A stretch of 64,000 bases of DNA from Stropharia rugosoannulata. Its lineage: Eukaryota > Basidiomycota > Agaricomycetes > Agaricales > Strophariaceae. The stretch is from assembly GCA_028532985.1 (NCBI GenBank), contig JANCIK010000002.1, positions 620,001 through 684,000 on the forward strand, written 5' to 3'. The notes beneath the pieces were generated by a model. That model was not told where the DNA came from, searched no databases, and saw only the letters and a program-made list of their open reading frames with translations. Both the position numbers and the translations under genes were made by a program. Positions 1 through 11,519 of this stretch are shown here, in pieces. Within the stretch, counting starts at the first letter, position 1; every line of letters begins with the position of its first letter.

Positions 1-622
1 ACTGTGCTTACAACTCAATTATTTTGAAAAAGACACCCGCGCCGCCATTGTGATGGTTACTGGCCTTTTGTCCCTACTGAACTGAGTCATATAAATGCCT
101 TTAAGTTGCAGTAGGCCATGACAACTTACAAGACTCTGGCCGGACTTGGTCTTGATAATGATTCGACATTTCAATGTTCTGATGATGTGTTGTCCATTTG
201 TTCGATACTCACTAACGTCGGTTACCACGGTCCAGTCCTCAGAAAGTTGATTCTTTTTTAGTGTTTCTCTTTGTCCTTCCTAGCGCCTTTGTCCATGGAA
301 AACGCATCACTTTCAAATCATTTTGTCAACCGGAAATTAAATAGGTGACAAGAAAGCTCTGCAAAGTCAGCCCGGCTTACGAGCAAGGCACGACAAATTC
401 GATGTTTGTGGCAAATGGACCGAACAGCCTCGAGGCATAATGGACTTCCAAAAGTGGCTGCCGACCTCGTTGTTTCTTCTCAATGTGTTGCGCTGACGTT
501 GTACACGTTGGAAACGCGCCTTATATGAATTTGTAGAAATATCTCGTGGTCCAGCGTTCATCTCCTAGATTCAACCGCAACCCTTACCCTGACTGCTTTG
601 ACTCACAGCCAAGCGGGGTTCA
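1..622. other. Intergenic, 5' flank of the first gene
   Basis: I see no gene here. The open frames on both strands are short and show no recognisable protein. The last 60 bases are C/T-rich and probably form the leader of the gene starting at 623. Confidence 0.6.
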
Positions 623-3600
623 ATGGCTACCCTTTCACCACAGCGCTCTCGCAGACCCCAACCCCAACAGATAAACTCAGGTATGTGTTGGTTCTCTTGA
701 CGATTATATCATCACACGCACAGTCGTACGCCTACTATGATGGGCTGTTAGCTAGCATCCTCACTTGCGGGTTGGAACACCCTCACCTTGTAATCTCTAT
801 GATGAAAGCGGACTGATAACGCTTTTTGTTTAGGCCCGATGCTCAACAGGGAGCCATCGCCGTCCCCTTCTCTTCGCGATAGGCCACGGGCAGTAAAGGG
901 GCAGTCCATGCCTTTGATTCCAACAAATGCGCTCTTCGCCGTCCAACAAGGATCGCAGAATCAGCAGCAGCAGTCGAGTCCCACGATACCGAGTACAGGC
1001 GCACGGCGCTCACCGCCTCCTGGACAGATATCACGGCTTCTCCCCACCCCTCCTCAACCCAACTCTTCAAACTTTACTGAGGATCGCCGGATGTCTCCCC
1101 CTCCTGGATCGCAGCAGGTCCATGGGTCCTATCGCCCATCCCCCCGCGGGCCCATTCCCTATGCCGCAATGCTGGAGAGCATGGACGAGTTGGCGATAAC
1201 CCCACAGCTTCTCGCAGATATCGAGCGAGCAGATCAACAGTACCAGGCTTTGCTCCCAAATCATGGCTATACACCTTATAACACCGGCCCCCGGGGAGAG
1301 TCTCCCTCATCAGGTAAAGCGCAGAATAACATCGACCGGATCCGCGGCCCACCAAGCGGTGGGGCAATAAACGGCGCCAGTCCTGATCAGAGCCAGCAGC
1401 GTAGTTGGCCAACCCAGCCCCAGCGCGAGAGCCCCAAAGTTCGCGATCGGGCGTCGTTGGGCAATGGCTCCTCCCCTTTGATCCCAGGCTCTGGCCCATC
1501 TCACACGCCTGAGCGTCGGATGTCGCCTGTCCAGCACACCACACACACTATCTCCGGGGACCCCCACCCATCAAGCTACCTTGCTCAGTATAATAATCGT
1601 GAAGCGGCATCGATGCGAAGGGCACCGCCGTCTAACGATAGTCGATTGAACCTCTCGATGGCAAGCCAGACGCCCCCACTGCAGAATATCCCAACTCGCA
1701 CTCCCGACCGCTCTCTGCCTGTCCAGGAAGAAGACGAGGTGACCGCTAAAAATAACGGCAGTGCCTGGCAGATCAACGATCAGTCCACAGAGCAGCATCA
1801 CCACTCCTCTTCGCCGACTCCCTCTTCCGATCTCAACCCAGAGGTGGGCAATCAGCGGTTCGACAACGTCGGCATCTCGCACGCAAATCTCCCTGATGAA
1901 GATCAGGTACCCCCTAAACACGAGAACAACCACGTTCAGTACACCAAACGAGAATCGAGCACCGACGAGGATGGTAGCTACACTCCCAGATCACCAACAA
2001 GCGGGCTGCCCGAGGGCGATTCCTTTTATCCCAACCAGGGTCATGCGGCTGGTAACACTGCTCTACCTGCACCCAGGCCCAAGGTGCGAACTGGATCGCT
2101 AAATCAGATTATGCTCGAACTGGAAAGTAGCATGCCGGAATCTTCAGTACCAGATACGCCCCCTCCGCAACCAACAGATAGGACCGGACAATTTTCGGCA
2201 GAAATGCGCCAGCACGGTGCTAATGGCAGCGGCCAGTACCAGCATTACTCGCCGCGCGATATGAACGATTTCAACCACAGGTCCAATGGGAATGATTATG
2301 TTAATGGGAACGACGGTCAATACCAGCCACCGCGTGTGTATCCTGATGACTTCCATAGTCATGGGGAGGACTCCGCTGCCCACGCACACTTTTTCCAGTC
2401 CATCTTACGCCAGTACATGTCACCGCGGCCCGATGCGCCTATCCCGCCCACACCTCACAGCCAGACAGCAGCTCCTTCTCCTTCTCCCTTGCTGTCCGAC
2501 TACAATATTGGTAGAGAAATGCTCGCACACCGGGCTCTAAGGGCCTCAGGCTCCCCATACCCATTCCCTTACAACCACGTCCGCCGCAACCGGCCCCCGC
2601 CTGCTCCAACAAGCAGTCGCGCCGTCTTGGACGAGTACGTGACGGGCCAGATCGCGCGGCAGTGGCAAGTGTACGCGCAGAACATGGGGCAGATGACGGA
2701 CTCCACGCTCTCGCCCAGCTCGACACCATTCCAGGGCGAGATGTTCGAGCCATGGGCAGAGATGCACCAGAAGCGGATGATCGCACGCTTACGCAACAAC
2801 AATCCCGACCTTAGACCGCTTGATACAGCCAGCATACAATCGAGCCCCAGCCACCAACCCATCCCACTGCCCCTCCCGCCTGTCCTGGCGGCGGCTGCAA
2901 AGAAAAACGGAGCGCAGCCCAAGCGACGTAGCTTCGGGCGTAAACCTCCACCTCGCGTCGAGAGCACGCAGCCGCGGGAGACGACTCCAGAGCCGACTTC
3001 CTCTGGAGAGGAAACGAGCGTTGCTGGGGAAGAGCGCTCACACAGCGCTCCTGTCGGCCGTGTCACCGCTCCTCCTACAAACTCGGCAGCACACGATCCG
3101 GAAGACGAATGGATTGACGAGGATGAAGACGATGACTACGAAGATCTCATTGAGCTTGAGTATCACCCTACTTATGTGCGAAACAGCAGTAAACGTCGTC
3201 GGAAGTGGGAAGTGGGCTGGGAAACCCTCATCCAAGCCGTACGTCATACTAATTAAGCATCTCGCTTCGATACTGACCTTCTGTAGTTCCAAGCCCTAGA
3301 TCGCCAGACCGACGCTACCATGATATTAATGGCCTCGCCGTCTCATTCGAATAAACTGCACGTCCTTCGCTCTCGTTCTATAAGAAGGCATTCGCATATA
3401 GAGAAGTCCATGGCAATGCACCAAATGCGCTATGGGTTCTCTAATGTGGCTAACCAGAGACGCGCACTCATACAAAAGCCTTCGCTTGTGAGCGATTTCC
3501 ATGTATCATCTAGATCATCCGGAAATGGCTCGGACGGTAGCTCTACTTCGGTCGAGGAGAATCTCAGACGCACACTTGACATGGCGTTAGAGAGTCTGGG

Positions 3601-3757
3601 ATTGATGGGCAAGGTCTCGGAGCAACGGGAGCTCAGGATGTTGGAAGAACTCCAGCGCTCGCGAGAAGACCGTGACAGGGTCGAGCTCCTTTTGAAGACC
3701 GTTCTTGGAGATAAGAATAATCCCTTGAGCTCGCAGAAACCGCGCTCCGCCTCGTAA
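623..3757 (+). CDS. Uncharacterised disordered protein with conserved C-terminal region (977 aa)
   Basis: Three exons: 623-680, 834-3238 and 3287-3757. The 153-bp first intron (phase 1) and the 48-bp second intron (phase 0) close the frame exactly. The start at 623 was chosen because its short exon ends at a GTATGT donor and joins in frame to the long exon. Residues 1 to about 760 are Pro/Ser/Gln-rich and look disordered. Around residues 765-790 there is a strongly acidic run of Glu/Asp. After it comes a compact region with a KRRRKWEVGWE motif, then a basic stretch and a predicted helical segment near residues 900-955. I believe related proteins occur in other mushroom-forming fungi, with the conservation at this C-terminal end. 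I do not recognise a function. The KRRRK motif could be a nuclear localisation signal. Confidence 0.75.
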
Positions 3758-4229
3758 ACGGCTGCCCACCTAATTATATAAAGTCTGACTCCCATTGTAA
3801 CTTTAGGTTTCACATTAACTGCGTAGTTTATCATTTGAGTTCTCAAAATATCTGTACATGTCATGATATTAGACAATCTATATGCACATCTAACTTATGG
3901 CAATGCTTCGTTGTAAATCTGCTGGCCGTTCTCAGCGCTTAAGTGACTCTTTGTGAAAGACTCGATGTATGCTAAGTAATCCAGATTGTCAGTTTTCGTT
4001 GCATCTCACGCCATTTCAAGCATAGCTTATACTTACTTAACATAATACAGTGCACTCGGAGGTTTATGATGGTTGGCCTGTCCTCTCCACAGGGCTACTG
4101 CGATTCTGTCTCGATGCAACAGTTTATCAAAGAAAGTTTCGAAGTTCTCTAGAACGGCTGTGAACAAGTTGAATTACATACAGCGGAATTGCGTTGATAT
4201 TGCTGTTCGACGCCAACCCACTAGCTGCA

Positions 4230-4272
4230 GAGCTTTAAAATCGATCATGCTTAGTAGTAGGCTGTGAACTAT
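4230..4272 (+). repeat. 43-bp perfect direct repeat, copy 1
   Basis: The sequence starts GAGCTTTAAAATCGATC and ends GGCTGTGAACTAT. It is identical over 43 bases to 4510-4552, in the same orientation and 280 bp away. The flanking bases differ immediately outside the match, so the boundaries are sharp. Confidence 0.95.
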
Positions 4273-4509
4273 CTCCCATATCTTTATAATTATGACACGC
4301 TTTTGTATGTAGGTGTTTGGCTGACGGAGTCGCGGCATGCAGACCTGGGTTTGAGCTGGTTATGGAGTGACAAAAGGAGGTGAAATGCAATGCAATGGTC
4401 TGATACCGCCAACCAAACCAATCACATATAGTACGCTATGTGTGTAGCACTACTATCGTACTTTTGCCAAACTTTTGCATCAGCGGCCAATCGGCGGCTG
4501 GCACTTTAT

Positions 4510-4552
4510 GAGCTTTAAAATCGATCATGCTTAGTAGTAGGCTGTGAACTAT
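4510..4552 (+). repeat. 43-bp perfect direct repeat, copy 2
   Basis: This is the second copy of the repeat at 4230-4272. Neither copy lies in a recognisable gene. The spacer between them shows no internal repeats that would make this a longer tandem array. Confidence 0.95.
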
Positions 4553-4886
4553 AAAGGAATTAAAATAGTTACAACAAGCGTGTTACAAGCGTGATTCTGA
4601 TCCCATCTGCCTTTCCTTCCTTTTAGTAACATGTCCGTTACCCAGTCATCTGTAATGACTCCGTGAATGCTCCAGATTCTAGTTAATCACATTTTGGGCG
4701 TCGTCGATGGATGATTGGGCTTTATCATCCTTGTCGTCCAGCTCCATGATGCACACATGAGCCATTATCTCCGGGAAACCAACGGTAAACACCCTTGTCT
4801 TTTGTGAAGATAATGGTCTCTGTGTGTCGCAAAGCTATGTCTGGTCGAAAATCAGTTGATCATCAATGTTCTGACTGTGACAGGTG

Positions 4887-4893
4887 TATAAAA
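4887..4893 (+). promoter_or_regulatory. TATA box of the secreted-protein gene
   Basis: TATAAAA lies 165 bp upstream of the ATG at 5052. That distance is explained by a likely 5' UTR intron at 4996-5046 (GTGAG donor, CCTAG acceptor), which leaves a short spliced leader. Confidence 0.55.
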
Positions 4894-5051
4894 TGACTCC
4901 CCGAGAGCTTTCTATCTGGCAGAGCTGGTCTCTTCAAGCTACTGCTATCGCAAGAACCGTAGGCGCTGGTCGCTACCTCGAGTCAACGCGGTAATGTGAG
5001 TATGTAGTCGTTGAAGTTACTTCATGTTCAACTAAATCAATCCTAGAAACA

Positions 5052-6389
5052 ATGCATTTTCCAAAGCCCAACTTAGCTTTACTTGCTCTCTTAGGATGGG
5101 CGCTCTTGCATCAGGTTATAGCGGTGCCAGTGTCGAGGTCACCTTCCCCCGGTCACACGAGTTCAAGCAGTTCGAGCTCCTCAGAAGAAGACTTCCCTAT
5201 TCTACCCTACAATCACGGCGATGTGGTTGGCGTCAGGCCGAGTGAATATGAGAAGAATCCACCAAAGAAAATCTCCATTCATCCAGGCGTCGTAGTGGAT
5301 GGGCCAAACCATAAGGGGCAATACAGTGTCGCGATGATATCCAAGAAACTACCTCATAATCCTCCTCAGGAAGACATCAAGCATTTTCATCCTCAGTCTC
5401 AGGTTTATGGAAATGTGGCCCTTAGTCCGCCTAAGGTGGTTAGGCCTAAGGGCATGAAGCCATGGAAGAGTGATGAAAATGGAGAGACTGCCGTTCCAAT
5501 GAATGGACACAACCTTCGCAAGCTTAAAATGGCTATGCAACCCCATGGTAACTGGAGAGCCCCGACACCTCCACCTCAGATGGAGAGTAGCCGTTCTCGA
5601 GGAAGTAAATCGGGGAAAGGTCGGAGAAGCAATACAGGAAATAAGAGCTCTAACCCAGGACCAAGAGACCCCCGCAGCCACGGAGTGCCGATGCAATATC
5701 ACCCACACGATATGCAGGTAGCCGGTCCTAGTCATCACCCTAATTTTCCAAGCAATTTGCTTCATCATACTGGGCCTCCTTCGCGCTATAGCTCTGGTGG
5801 TCGTCACCCTCCGAACTTGCCACCCGTACCGAATCCACACTCGGGACCCTATAAGAGTTCAGGAAGTTCGTCCCACCGTCCAAGTAACCCGCACTCCATG
5901 GATCATAACAGACATGTGCCAACAGCCTACGATGCATCCTTACATATGTCTGCCCCGGGAGGTCATGGGTCGCAGAACCCACTGGTCGCACAACATTTCT
6001 CTCAGTCGCATTACCTTCCTCAGCACCCGCCGCCTCATATGCCGCCTTATCCCCACCCTCCTCCTCAGCAGCATGCCCCAGTCTACGCGCATCCTGGCCC
6101 GGGCCCTTCTGGAGGTCCGATGTACCACCCAGGACCTATGGTACACCAAACGCACCCTTTGAGTGGGCCGAGGAGTCCATACCACGCTCCATCCGCCAAC
6201 TCGGCGTATCCCCATCCACCAGGACCATACCATAATCCAAGCGCCCATTCAAACCCTTCTGCGCCAACGGGCCCTTACCATCATCCGAGCGACGCTAACC
6301 CGTCTTCTCGGGGGCACAGCTCAAGACCTCCGCCGCTATGGAGGACAGAGGATCACGGAAAGAGACCTTCAAAAAGAATGAGAAGGTAA
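5052..6389 (+). CDS. Secreted His/Pro-rich protein (445 aa)
   Basis: The CDS is a single open frame that starts six bases after a 5' UTR intron (4996-5046). Residues 1-24 form a clear signal peptide with a Leu/Ala core ending in VIA, so the product is probably secreted or in the cell wall. A Ser/Glu-rich linker follows. Residues 50-150 look folded, with a stretch around VGVRPSEYEKNPPKKISIHP. Residues 165-430 are low-complexity and rich in Pro, His, Ser, Gly and Tyr, with repeated PHP, HHP and GPY motifs. The last residues are strongly basic. I do not recognise a family. The His/Pro-rich tail could bind metal or wall polymers, but this is a guess. The stop codon overlaps a perfect GTAAGT donor; see the findings for a possible alternative C-terminus. 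Confidence 0.75.
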   Translation: MHFPKPNLALLALLGWALLHQVIAVPVSRSPSPGHTSSSSSSSSEEDFPILPYNHGDVVGVRPSEYEKNPPKKISIHPGVVVDGPNHKGQYSVAMISKKLPHNPPQEDIKHFHPQSQVYGNVALSPPKVVRPKGMKPWKSDENGETAVPMNGHNLRKLKMAMQPHGNWRAPTPPPQMESSRSRGSKSGKGRRSNTGNKSSNPGPRDPRSHGVPMQYHPHDMQVAGPSHHPNFPSNLLHHTGPPSRYSSGGRHPPNLPPVPNPHSGPYKSSGSSSHRPSNPHSMDHNRHVPTAYDASLHMSAPGGHGSQNPLVAQHFSQSHYLPQHPPPHMPPYPHPPPQQHAPVYAHPGPGPSGGPMYHPGPMVHQTHPLSGPRSPYHAPSANSAYPHPPGPYHNPSAHSNPSAPTGPYHHPSDANPSSRGHSSRPPPLWRTEDHGKRPSKRMRR

Positions 6390-6791
6390 GTGTCTTTTTC
6401 TGACCTGGTAAACTGTGACTCTTGTCCATGTAGCGTACATATAAGTAGATATTTACAAGTACTAGGCTTTAGATTATTATATTTATATTATATATCCGCT
6501 AAATGCGTTTTTCAACTGAAATTGAATAGATCACAGCCAGTTACATCCAGTGTTCTTAGTAAAAGCAGATTCAGTTCATTGCACTTGTGCTTATAGGATG
6601 TCGGAACATTGCTTGACTGATTCAGATAGAAGCAACTAATTTGATGCTCATCAAGCTCATCAGCTCAACTTGAAGCATATATCATCTATCATAAGGCCGA
6701 AGCCGTGAAGCATAAAGGCGACCGTCATCAATATTGGGCAGACTACTAAATATATGTACATCCTTCTAACTGACTAATAGAATAGGTGCCA
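6390..6791. other. Intergenic between convergent genes
   Basis: This 400-bp gap separates the secreted-protein gene from the F-box-like gene. It contains a possible alternative 3' exon (6434-6596) of the secreted-protein gene, open for 54 codons. Nothing else is supported. Confidence 0.5.
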
Positions 6792-8050
6792 CTATATATC
6801 TCTGCCCACAACACTGAAAATGAAATCGATCTTGTCGTTGGATCTGATCTGCTGAAATGCTTGCGGCCCAACAACATCGTTGAGAGTAGAGTGCAGCGCA
6901 GTATAGTCTTTGCAGAGCGAGAATGTCTTGACGAAGATATGGACCCTTCGAAGGCGAGGAAATCTGCCCACTTGCGAGCATAATTGGTCGAGCCTGATCC
7001 AATCTTTGATGGCAGTGTTGCAGATCCGGTCAGTTTCGACGCAGAGATTGAATTCAAGTTCTTCCAACGCAGTCAATCCAGGCATTTGCTCCAATTCCTT
7101 GACGAAATTCTGGTAAGGGTCGTCGAAGGCCTCTAGCTCCAAGATCAGTGTGATACGCTTCAACCTCTGCAGTGAATCCTCGCTGATGTGTTTGGCAAAT
7201 TGGCCGAGAAAGTTGATCTCCGGACCTAGTATGGGCAAGTCCATCAATCTCAACTTACAAAAAAGGAAATAAAGTTACCTCTTATTTCAACCGAAGTGAG
7301 ACAATTGGATGAAGACAAAATCCTTCCAATTGCGCTTGTAACACCGACAGTGTTAAAATTGCTATTGAAAAGAAACTCTTCCATATCCTCTAAGTTTAAT
7401 ACTGGGCTCTGCCCTGCGTCCCCGCGTTTGCTGAGAGTCGTGATTGCTGCCAACGCGTCGTTTATTGTCAGGTTCCGGATACGCGCAATTGCACCAGTTG
7501 GGGAGTAAATTCTTCCTGAGCTTGCCTTTGAGAGCGTGATGTTCACGAGTTCGAGGTGTATGAGGCCGGGGAAATAAAAGAACACATCAATAGGAATGTT
7601 TGAGATGCTACGGAGATGAAGGTTGGTGATGTTGTTGGACTGTATGAAGTAACATAGAGATTGAATCAGTCGAGTGGGAATTTTATTCCAGTTCTGTTGG
7701 TCTTCGTGGAACTGGTCACTGTTCCTGAAGCCAAAAGAGAACGTATGTACTCTATGCAGCCATTGCAGGACAGGAACCGTATTGACAACACCCACTTCAT
7801 TGAAATACTTCACGCTTCGAACATTGCTGGCTAGCCTTGGGCTCGCTTCGAAGGCCTTCTTGTAGTGGCGAACGCGGGATATTCTTGAGTGTGGCTGAAT
7901 TGAATCGGAGAGATTGATTTTGTGGAAGATGTGGCTGTGGCAAATTTCAAGAAAGTCCCGGCACACACTAGCGCATGTTTTCAGCGAGGCAACGTCCTTG
8001 TCAAGTGCCAGTTGCTGCATAATGAACTGAATGATCTCCGGTGGAAGCAT
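6792..8050 (-). CDS. F-box-like domain protein (401 aa)
   Basis: Two exons, 8050-7279 and 7225-6792, with a 53-bp phase-1 intron. The ATG at 8050 gives MLPPEIIQFIM, the usual opening of an F-box-like domain. Residues 1-45 contain the LPPE helix and the later CxxVCRDFLEICHSHIF segment. In this family the domain docks the protein to Skp1 in SCF ubiquitin ligases. The rest alternates hydrophobic and polar segments and resembles the irregular leucine-rich region found in the large Agaricomycete F-box-like families, where it would bind the substrate. The frame can be read three codons further upstream only from a GTG. F-box-like genes of this type are numerous and fast-evolving in mushrooms. The substrate cannot be inferred. 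Confidence 0.8.
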
Positions 8051-9173
8051 TGTGGGCACTTAGTTTGTAGAACAGAAGTCGAGGGATCTGAACAAAGCGT
8101 ATATTAGTCCCGGACTGATTTTATGTTCAGAGCCACCGTGTGACAGCCGCTTGAGGTAGTTGGTTATATTGAAAACTCCGATCGGCGGAAGTGCAGGTAC
8201 CCTAACTCGGTACAAAAAATAACGATCATTCAGCTTATATGGTTCTTCAAGCCTTTTGTGAAAATCATACCGTCCAGCGGGGTACTTGTGCGACGTGTGT
8301 GTGTCTGGGGGATCAACCAACCGCCTGATCATTTACGATATGACTGGGTTAAATAGAACTGATGAAAATTTGATTCTATGCCAACTGTATGAGAATCAAT
8401 GCGGGTTATTCTAGATCTACAGTACGACCGAAAAGACATAGCATTGGGCTGTAAGATGAGTAAGCAGTGTGCTCGATGCAATGATTACTCACTTTGAAAC
8501 ATAGGTTGAAGAACTGTAGTACAACAAATGCTATAGCGCCTACGCGGTTGGGTGCATTCGTCTCATCTCTAGAACATTGCGGTCCAATGCATGTGGATTC
8601 TACAGCCCCTTAGCTCGAGCGTTTCAAGATCCTGTCAACAGCATCGAGCGACAGCTGTGGGCCGATATCATGTATCCAAGGCTATTTGTGGGTGTGTTGT
8701 GTACATATAATTATGTATACGCCGGGCTGATCCCTCTTGTTATACGAAGCAGCTATATCACAACTATTTGTAAGACTGAAAAAGCAAGTATTGTGTCTAT
8801 GGGAAATGATGGTCAACGCAGGCTAGATGTTGATGTCCACATAGACAAATCATCAGCCATCTGCATCAAGTCGCGAAGCAGCATCACAAAAGTTCAACAG
8901 AAGTCCTTGACTACGACGGGACATCAAATAAGAATTCATCGTGTGCCCTCCCAGCATTCGGGGAATACAATTTTGAGTTGATTCAGGATGAAACCTCAAA
9001 AGAGTTGAGCGCAATAGATGATTTATCAACAGATCGCGCAAGAAAATATAACCGCTGCTCGCCGCAGCAGAAGCGTCTCCTCAAGGCGAGCCTATTTTAA
9101 CGTTATTGGAAGGCCCATTTGAGAAATAAAACAAAATTGTTAGAAAAAATGTAAAACTGCACACTGGACAAGT
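8051..9173. other. Intergenic, no supported gene
   Basis: There are 1.1 kb between the F-box-like gene and the 3' end of cyclin C. A 90-codon minus-strand frame (8332-8060) and a 134-codon plus-strand frame (8577-8981) have no recognisable protein character. I see no repeat or RNA gene. Confidence 0.55.
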
Positions 9174-10612
9174 TTAACCGGCCGCTTGCGCCCTTTCGAG
9201 CCGTTTGTTCACAGCTACTGGTCTCGAAGAACCAGCAGCCATAGGCGCCGCCTCCATCACGCGCAGTTCACGCATGCGGAGGAGCACCGAGGACAAGAAT
9301 GCAGGGGTGATATGACTTCCCTCGCCCCCCGTTGGCGTCTCCATGTTTGCTCCGTCGTCCACAGGGGTTAATGCCCCGGCCAGGCTCTCGCTCCGGCTCA
9401 CTGTGCGCTTCGCAGGACTCCCGCTAGCACTCAACGCACCCCCACTTGGCATCGGCGAGTGTGTCATCTCGCGCGCTAGCTTCGCGTCGGGCGACACGTC
9501 TTCGTTGTACCGGTCCCAGAGCGTGTACATCGCGATTATCTCTTGTGCAATCGTTGCCACCATCGGGAGCGACACGTTGAGTTCAGCGAGGAACGCGATA
9601 GGATCTTGTGGCTTCTTCGGGGCTGCGGGACGTGCGGGGAGGTTGTGGCTTTGACGCGAGGACCTCCGGCGCGTAAGGCTCAATGCGTCTTGAGGAGACT
9701 CAGCAGAGCCGGCTTCTGGTGCTGATGTGGGATCGGGACGGTTAGGAGGGTGGAGGATGAAAGTCAGGTATATTGCGGCAATGGCGATGAGGTGCGGTGG
9801 ATACAAAAGGCAAAGTTGAGAACGATAACTGTCATTGATGATTGACCTAATGAAAAGGAGGTGTCAGCACATACAAAACGAACAAAACGGTGTCGTACCA
9901 GGCTGTCTGCAACGCTGCAGGTATGAGCTCCAGTTGGCCGTCTCCAGTACCCCAGTATCTCGGCCCATCCCCGGCGCCTATGCCAACACCCATATCATCT
10001 GCTTCCCCTTCTTCTGAGTTTAATAAGTTGCTGGAACTAGCTTCCTTTTTGCAGAGCGACAGTAGGGTGCGATAGGGGTGGAAAACGACGAGGTCGCATT
10101 CAAGGTCGTCAACAAGGTAGAATTCCATTTCTGCTATTTTACTGTTATCAGACGTGAAGGGACGCGATCCATAGTTTTCTTCTGTTCATCCACTCAGAGT
10201 AGAGTTGACGAGAAACATGGAACACACGCACGACTGAACAATGACTTCGATTCTGCGACAATCACTTTGATATGTACTGGTGACTCTTCTGCTTTAGCCG
10301 CAACATAACAACAAGCAGCTATAACCGTGAATGGGTCGGTTTCGCAGTACGAATTCTTGAGATAGAACCGGCGAAAGAAGACGGTGGCTGTAGCAATAAT
10401 CCTCTGACGGAACTGAAGCTTCTTGCCCAATTTTGTGATCACTAAACTGGACTGTGAGTATTGTAATAACCACACAGGAGAGACTTACAGTTAGCAAAGT
10501 ATATAGACAGATAGTCCAAGTATTCTGGATCGTCAACGAGTTGCAGGTCCTCCGCTCTTGCCTGATGTAAAGTAGCTCGGTCAACTATCCATCGTTTGCT
10601 ATGCTTGCTCAT
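9174..10612 (-). CDS. ssn8: Cyclin C, Mediator kinase-module subunit (429 aa)
   Basis: Four exons: 10612-10489, 10441-10232, 10181-9899 and 9846-9174. The introns are 47, 50 and 52 bp, all in phase. Cyclin C (yeast Ssn8/Srb11) activates the Cdk8 kinase of the Mediator complex in the nucleus. The two cyclin folds are clear. The first contains RQRIIATATVFFRRFY and the CYVAAKAEESPVHIK segment. The second contains EMEFYLVDDLECDLVVFHPYRTL, then the SYRSQLCLLYPPHLIAIAAIYL stretch. A Gly/Asp-rich insert interrupts the second fold near residues 225-250. A Pro/Ser-rich insert sits near residues 280-320, ahead of the AELNVS motif, and the C-terminus is disordered. This makes the protein longer than human cyclin C (about 280 residues), as is common in fungi. 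Its promoter lies above 10612, where three CCTAGG sites are found. Confidence 0.93.
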
Positions 10613-11519
10613 AAGCAAAGATCACAGTACGAACGGGTTCCCTTTCCTCACTAGTGTGAGCTAACCCAAAAGTCAGCAGCCATCGTCCGAACGTTCAATT
10701 CAAGGTGTTATAGAGGTGTTATAGATATCGAACGAATACGTTGTGAATACGAATTAACGACCTCCGCAGTTACAGTTACGTGATAGCAGGGTGCAAGCCA
10801 GCCAGACCGGAAGCACATCTATGGAGCCACTTACATAATGCTCAGTGCCATGCTCTAACTTTAAGTTGGCTTTTAACTCATCTCCGACGGTCGACGGTGT
10901 ATCCTAGAAGAACACTTCACATTGGAATATGGTACAATTAAATGACGTTGACATTACAAATAATGAGCAGTAAGGTAGAAATTTGTCAATAGTTAGAGAA
11001 ATATTTTTGTGTCACGTCCAAACCCTAGGACCAACCTAGGTTAGCCTAGGGTAAGTAGGTTGTGGAAACCTTTGTGATTGAATAGTTAAATGCATGGCTT
11101 CAGCTACATAAGGTGGCGGGACAAAAAAAAGTGAACACAACGAATGTGCAAGCAAGAAAAACCTTGCAAGACCAGTGGAGCAAAGATTCTTAGCGAGAAG
11201 AAAGCCTTCAGAAGTACAAGGAGCACGCAAGGCAGCAATGGAAGACAGAAGAGAATGCCAGGGGTGGCGAAAAGAGACACGAAAACTGCCAGCTGAGACG
11301 AAAAGATAGCAATTGGTAATCTTAACTAACGGTTGTTCAATGCGCACATTCTGGATGATGCCTCATAGAATTGCAGACGCGCGCCACGTAGAAAAGCACC
11401 TCAGGGACACAATCACTCACATAGTGGGAACAACGACCATAGGTAACTGCGACCTCATATAAATGTCTAATCCAGAGGATATATTATATGATGGGTGGAT
11501 ATAGAATCTCACAAGACAT
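10613..11519. other. Intergenic, upstream region of ssn8
   Basis: This 0.9-kb stretch lies between the ssn8 start and the malate dehydrogenase stop, both on the minus strand, so it is the ssn8 promoter region plus the mdh 3' flank. Three CCTAGG palindromes at 11024, 11035 and 11045 are its most distinct feature. Confidence 0.55.
11024..11050. promoter_or_regulatory. Three CCTAGG sites at about one helical turn
   Basis: CCTAGG occurs at 11024-11029, 11035-11040 and 11045-11050, with starts 11 and 10 bp apart. The cluster lies about 410 bp upstream of the ssn8 start codon. The regular spacing would put all three on the same face of the helix. I infer a possible binding site for a factor; nothing in the sequence names it. 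Confidence 0.3.

Larger units (their letters stand above)
3758..5051. other. Intergenic with a 43-bp direct repeat
   Basis: There is no convincing gene in this 1.3 kb. It holds two perfect copies of a 43-bp sequence (4230-4272 and 4510-4552), listed separately.  Near its right end are a TATA box and a 5' UTR intron belonging to the secreted-protein gene that starts at 5052. Confidence 0.6.

Noticed and set aside
8060..8332. 90-codon minus-strand frame just upstream of the F-box-like gene
   Set aside because: It ends a few bases before the F-box ATG, has no splice junction to it and resembles no protein.
8577..8981. 134-codon plus-strand frame
   Set aside because: It starts at a non-ATG codon, is Ile/Ser-rich without domain pattern, and shows no splice or promoter context.
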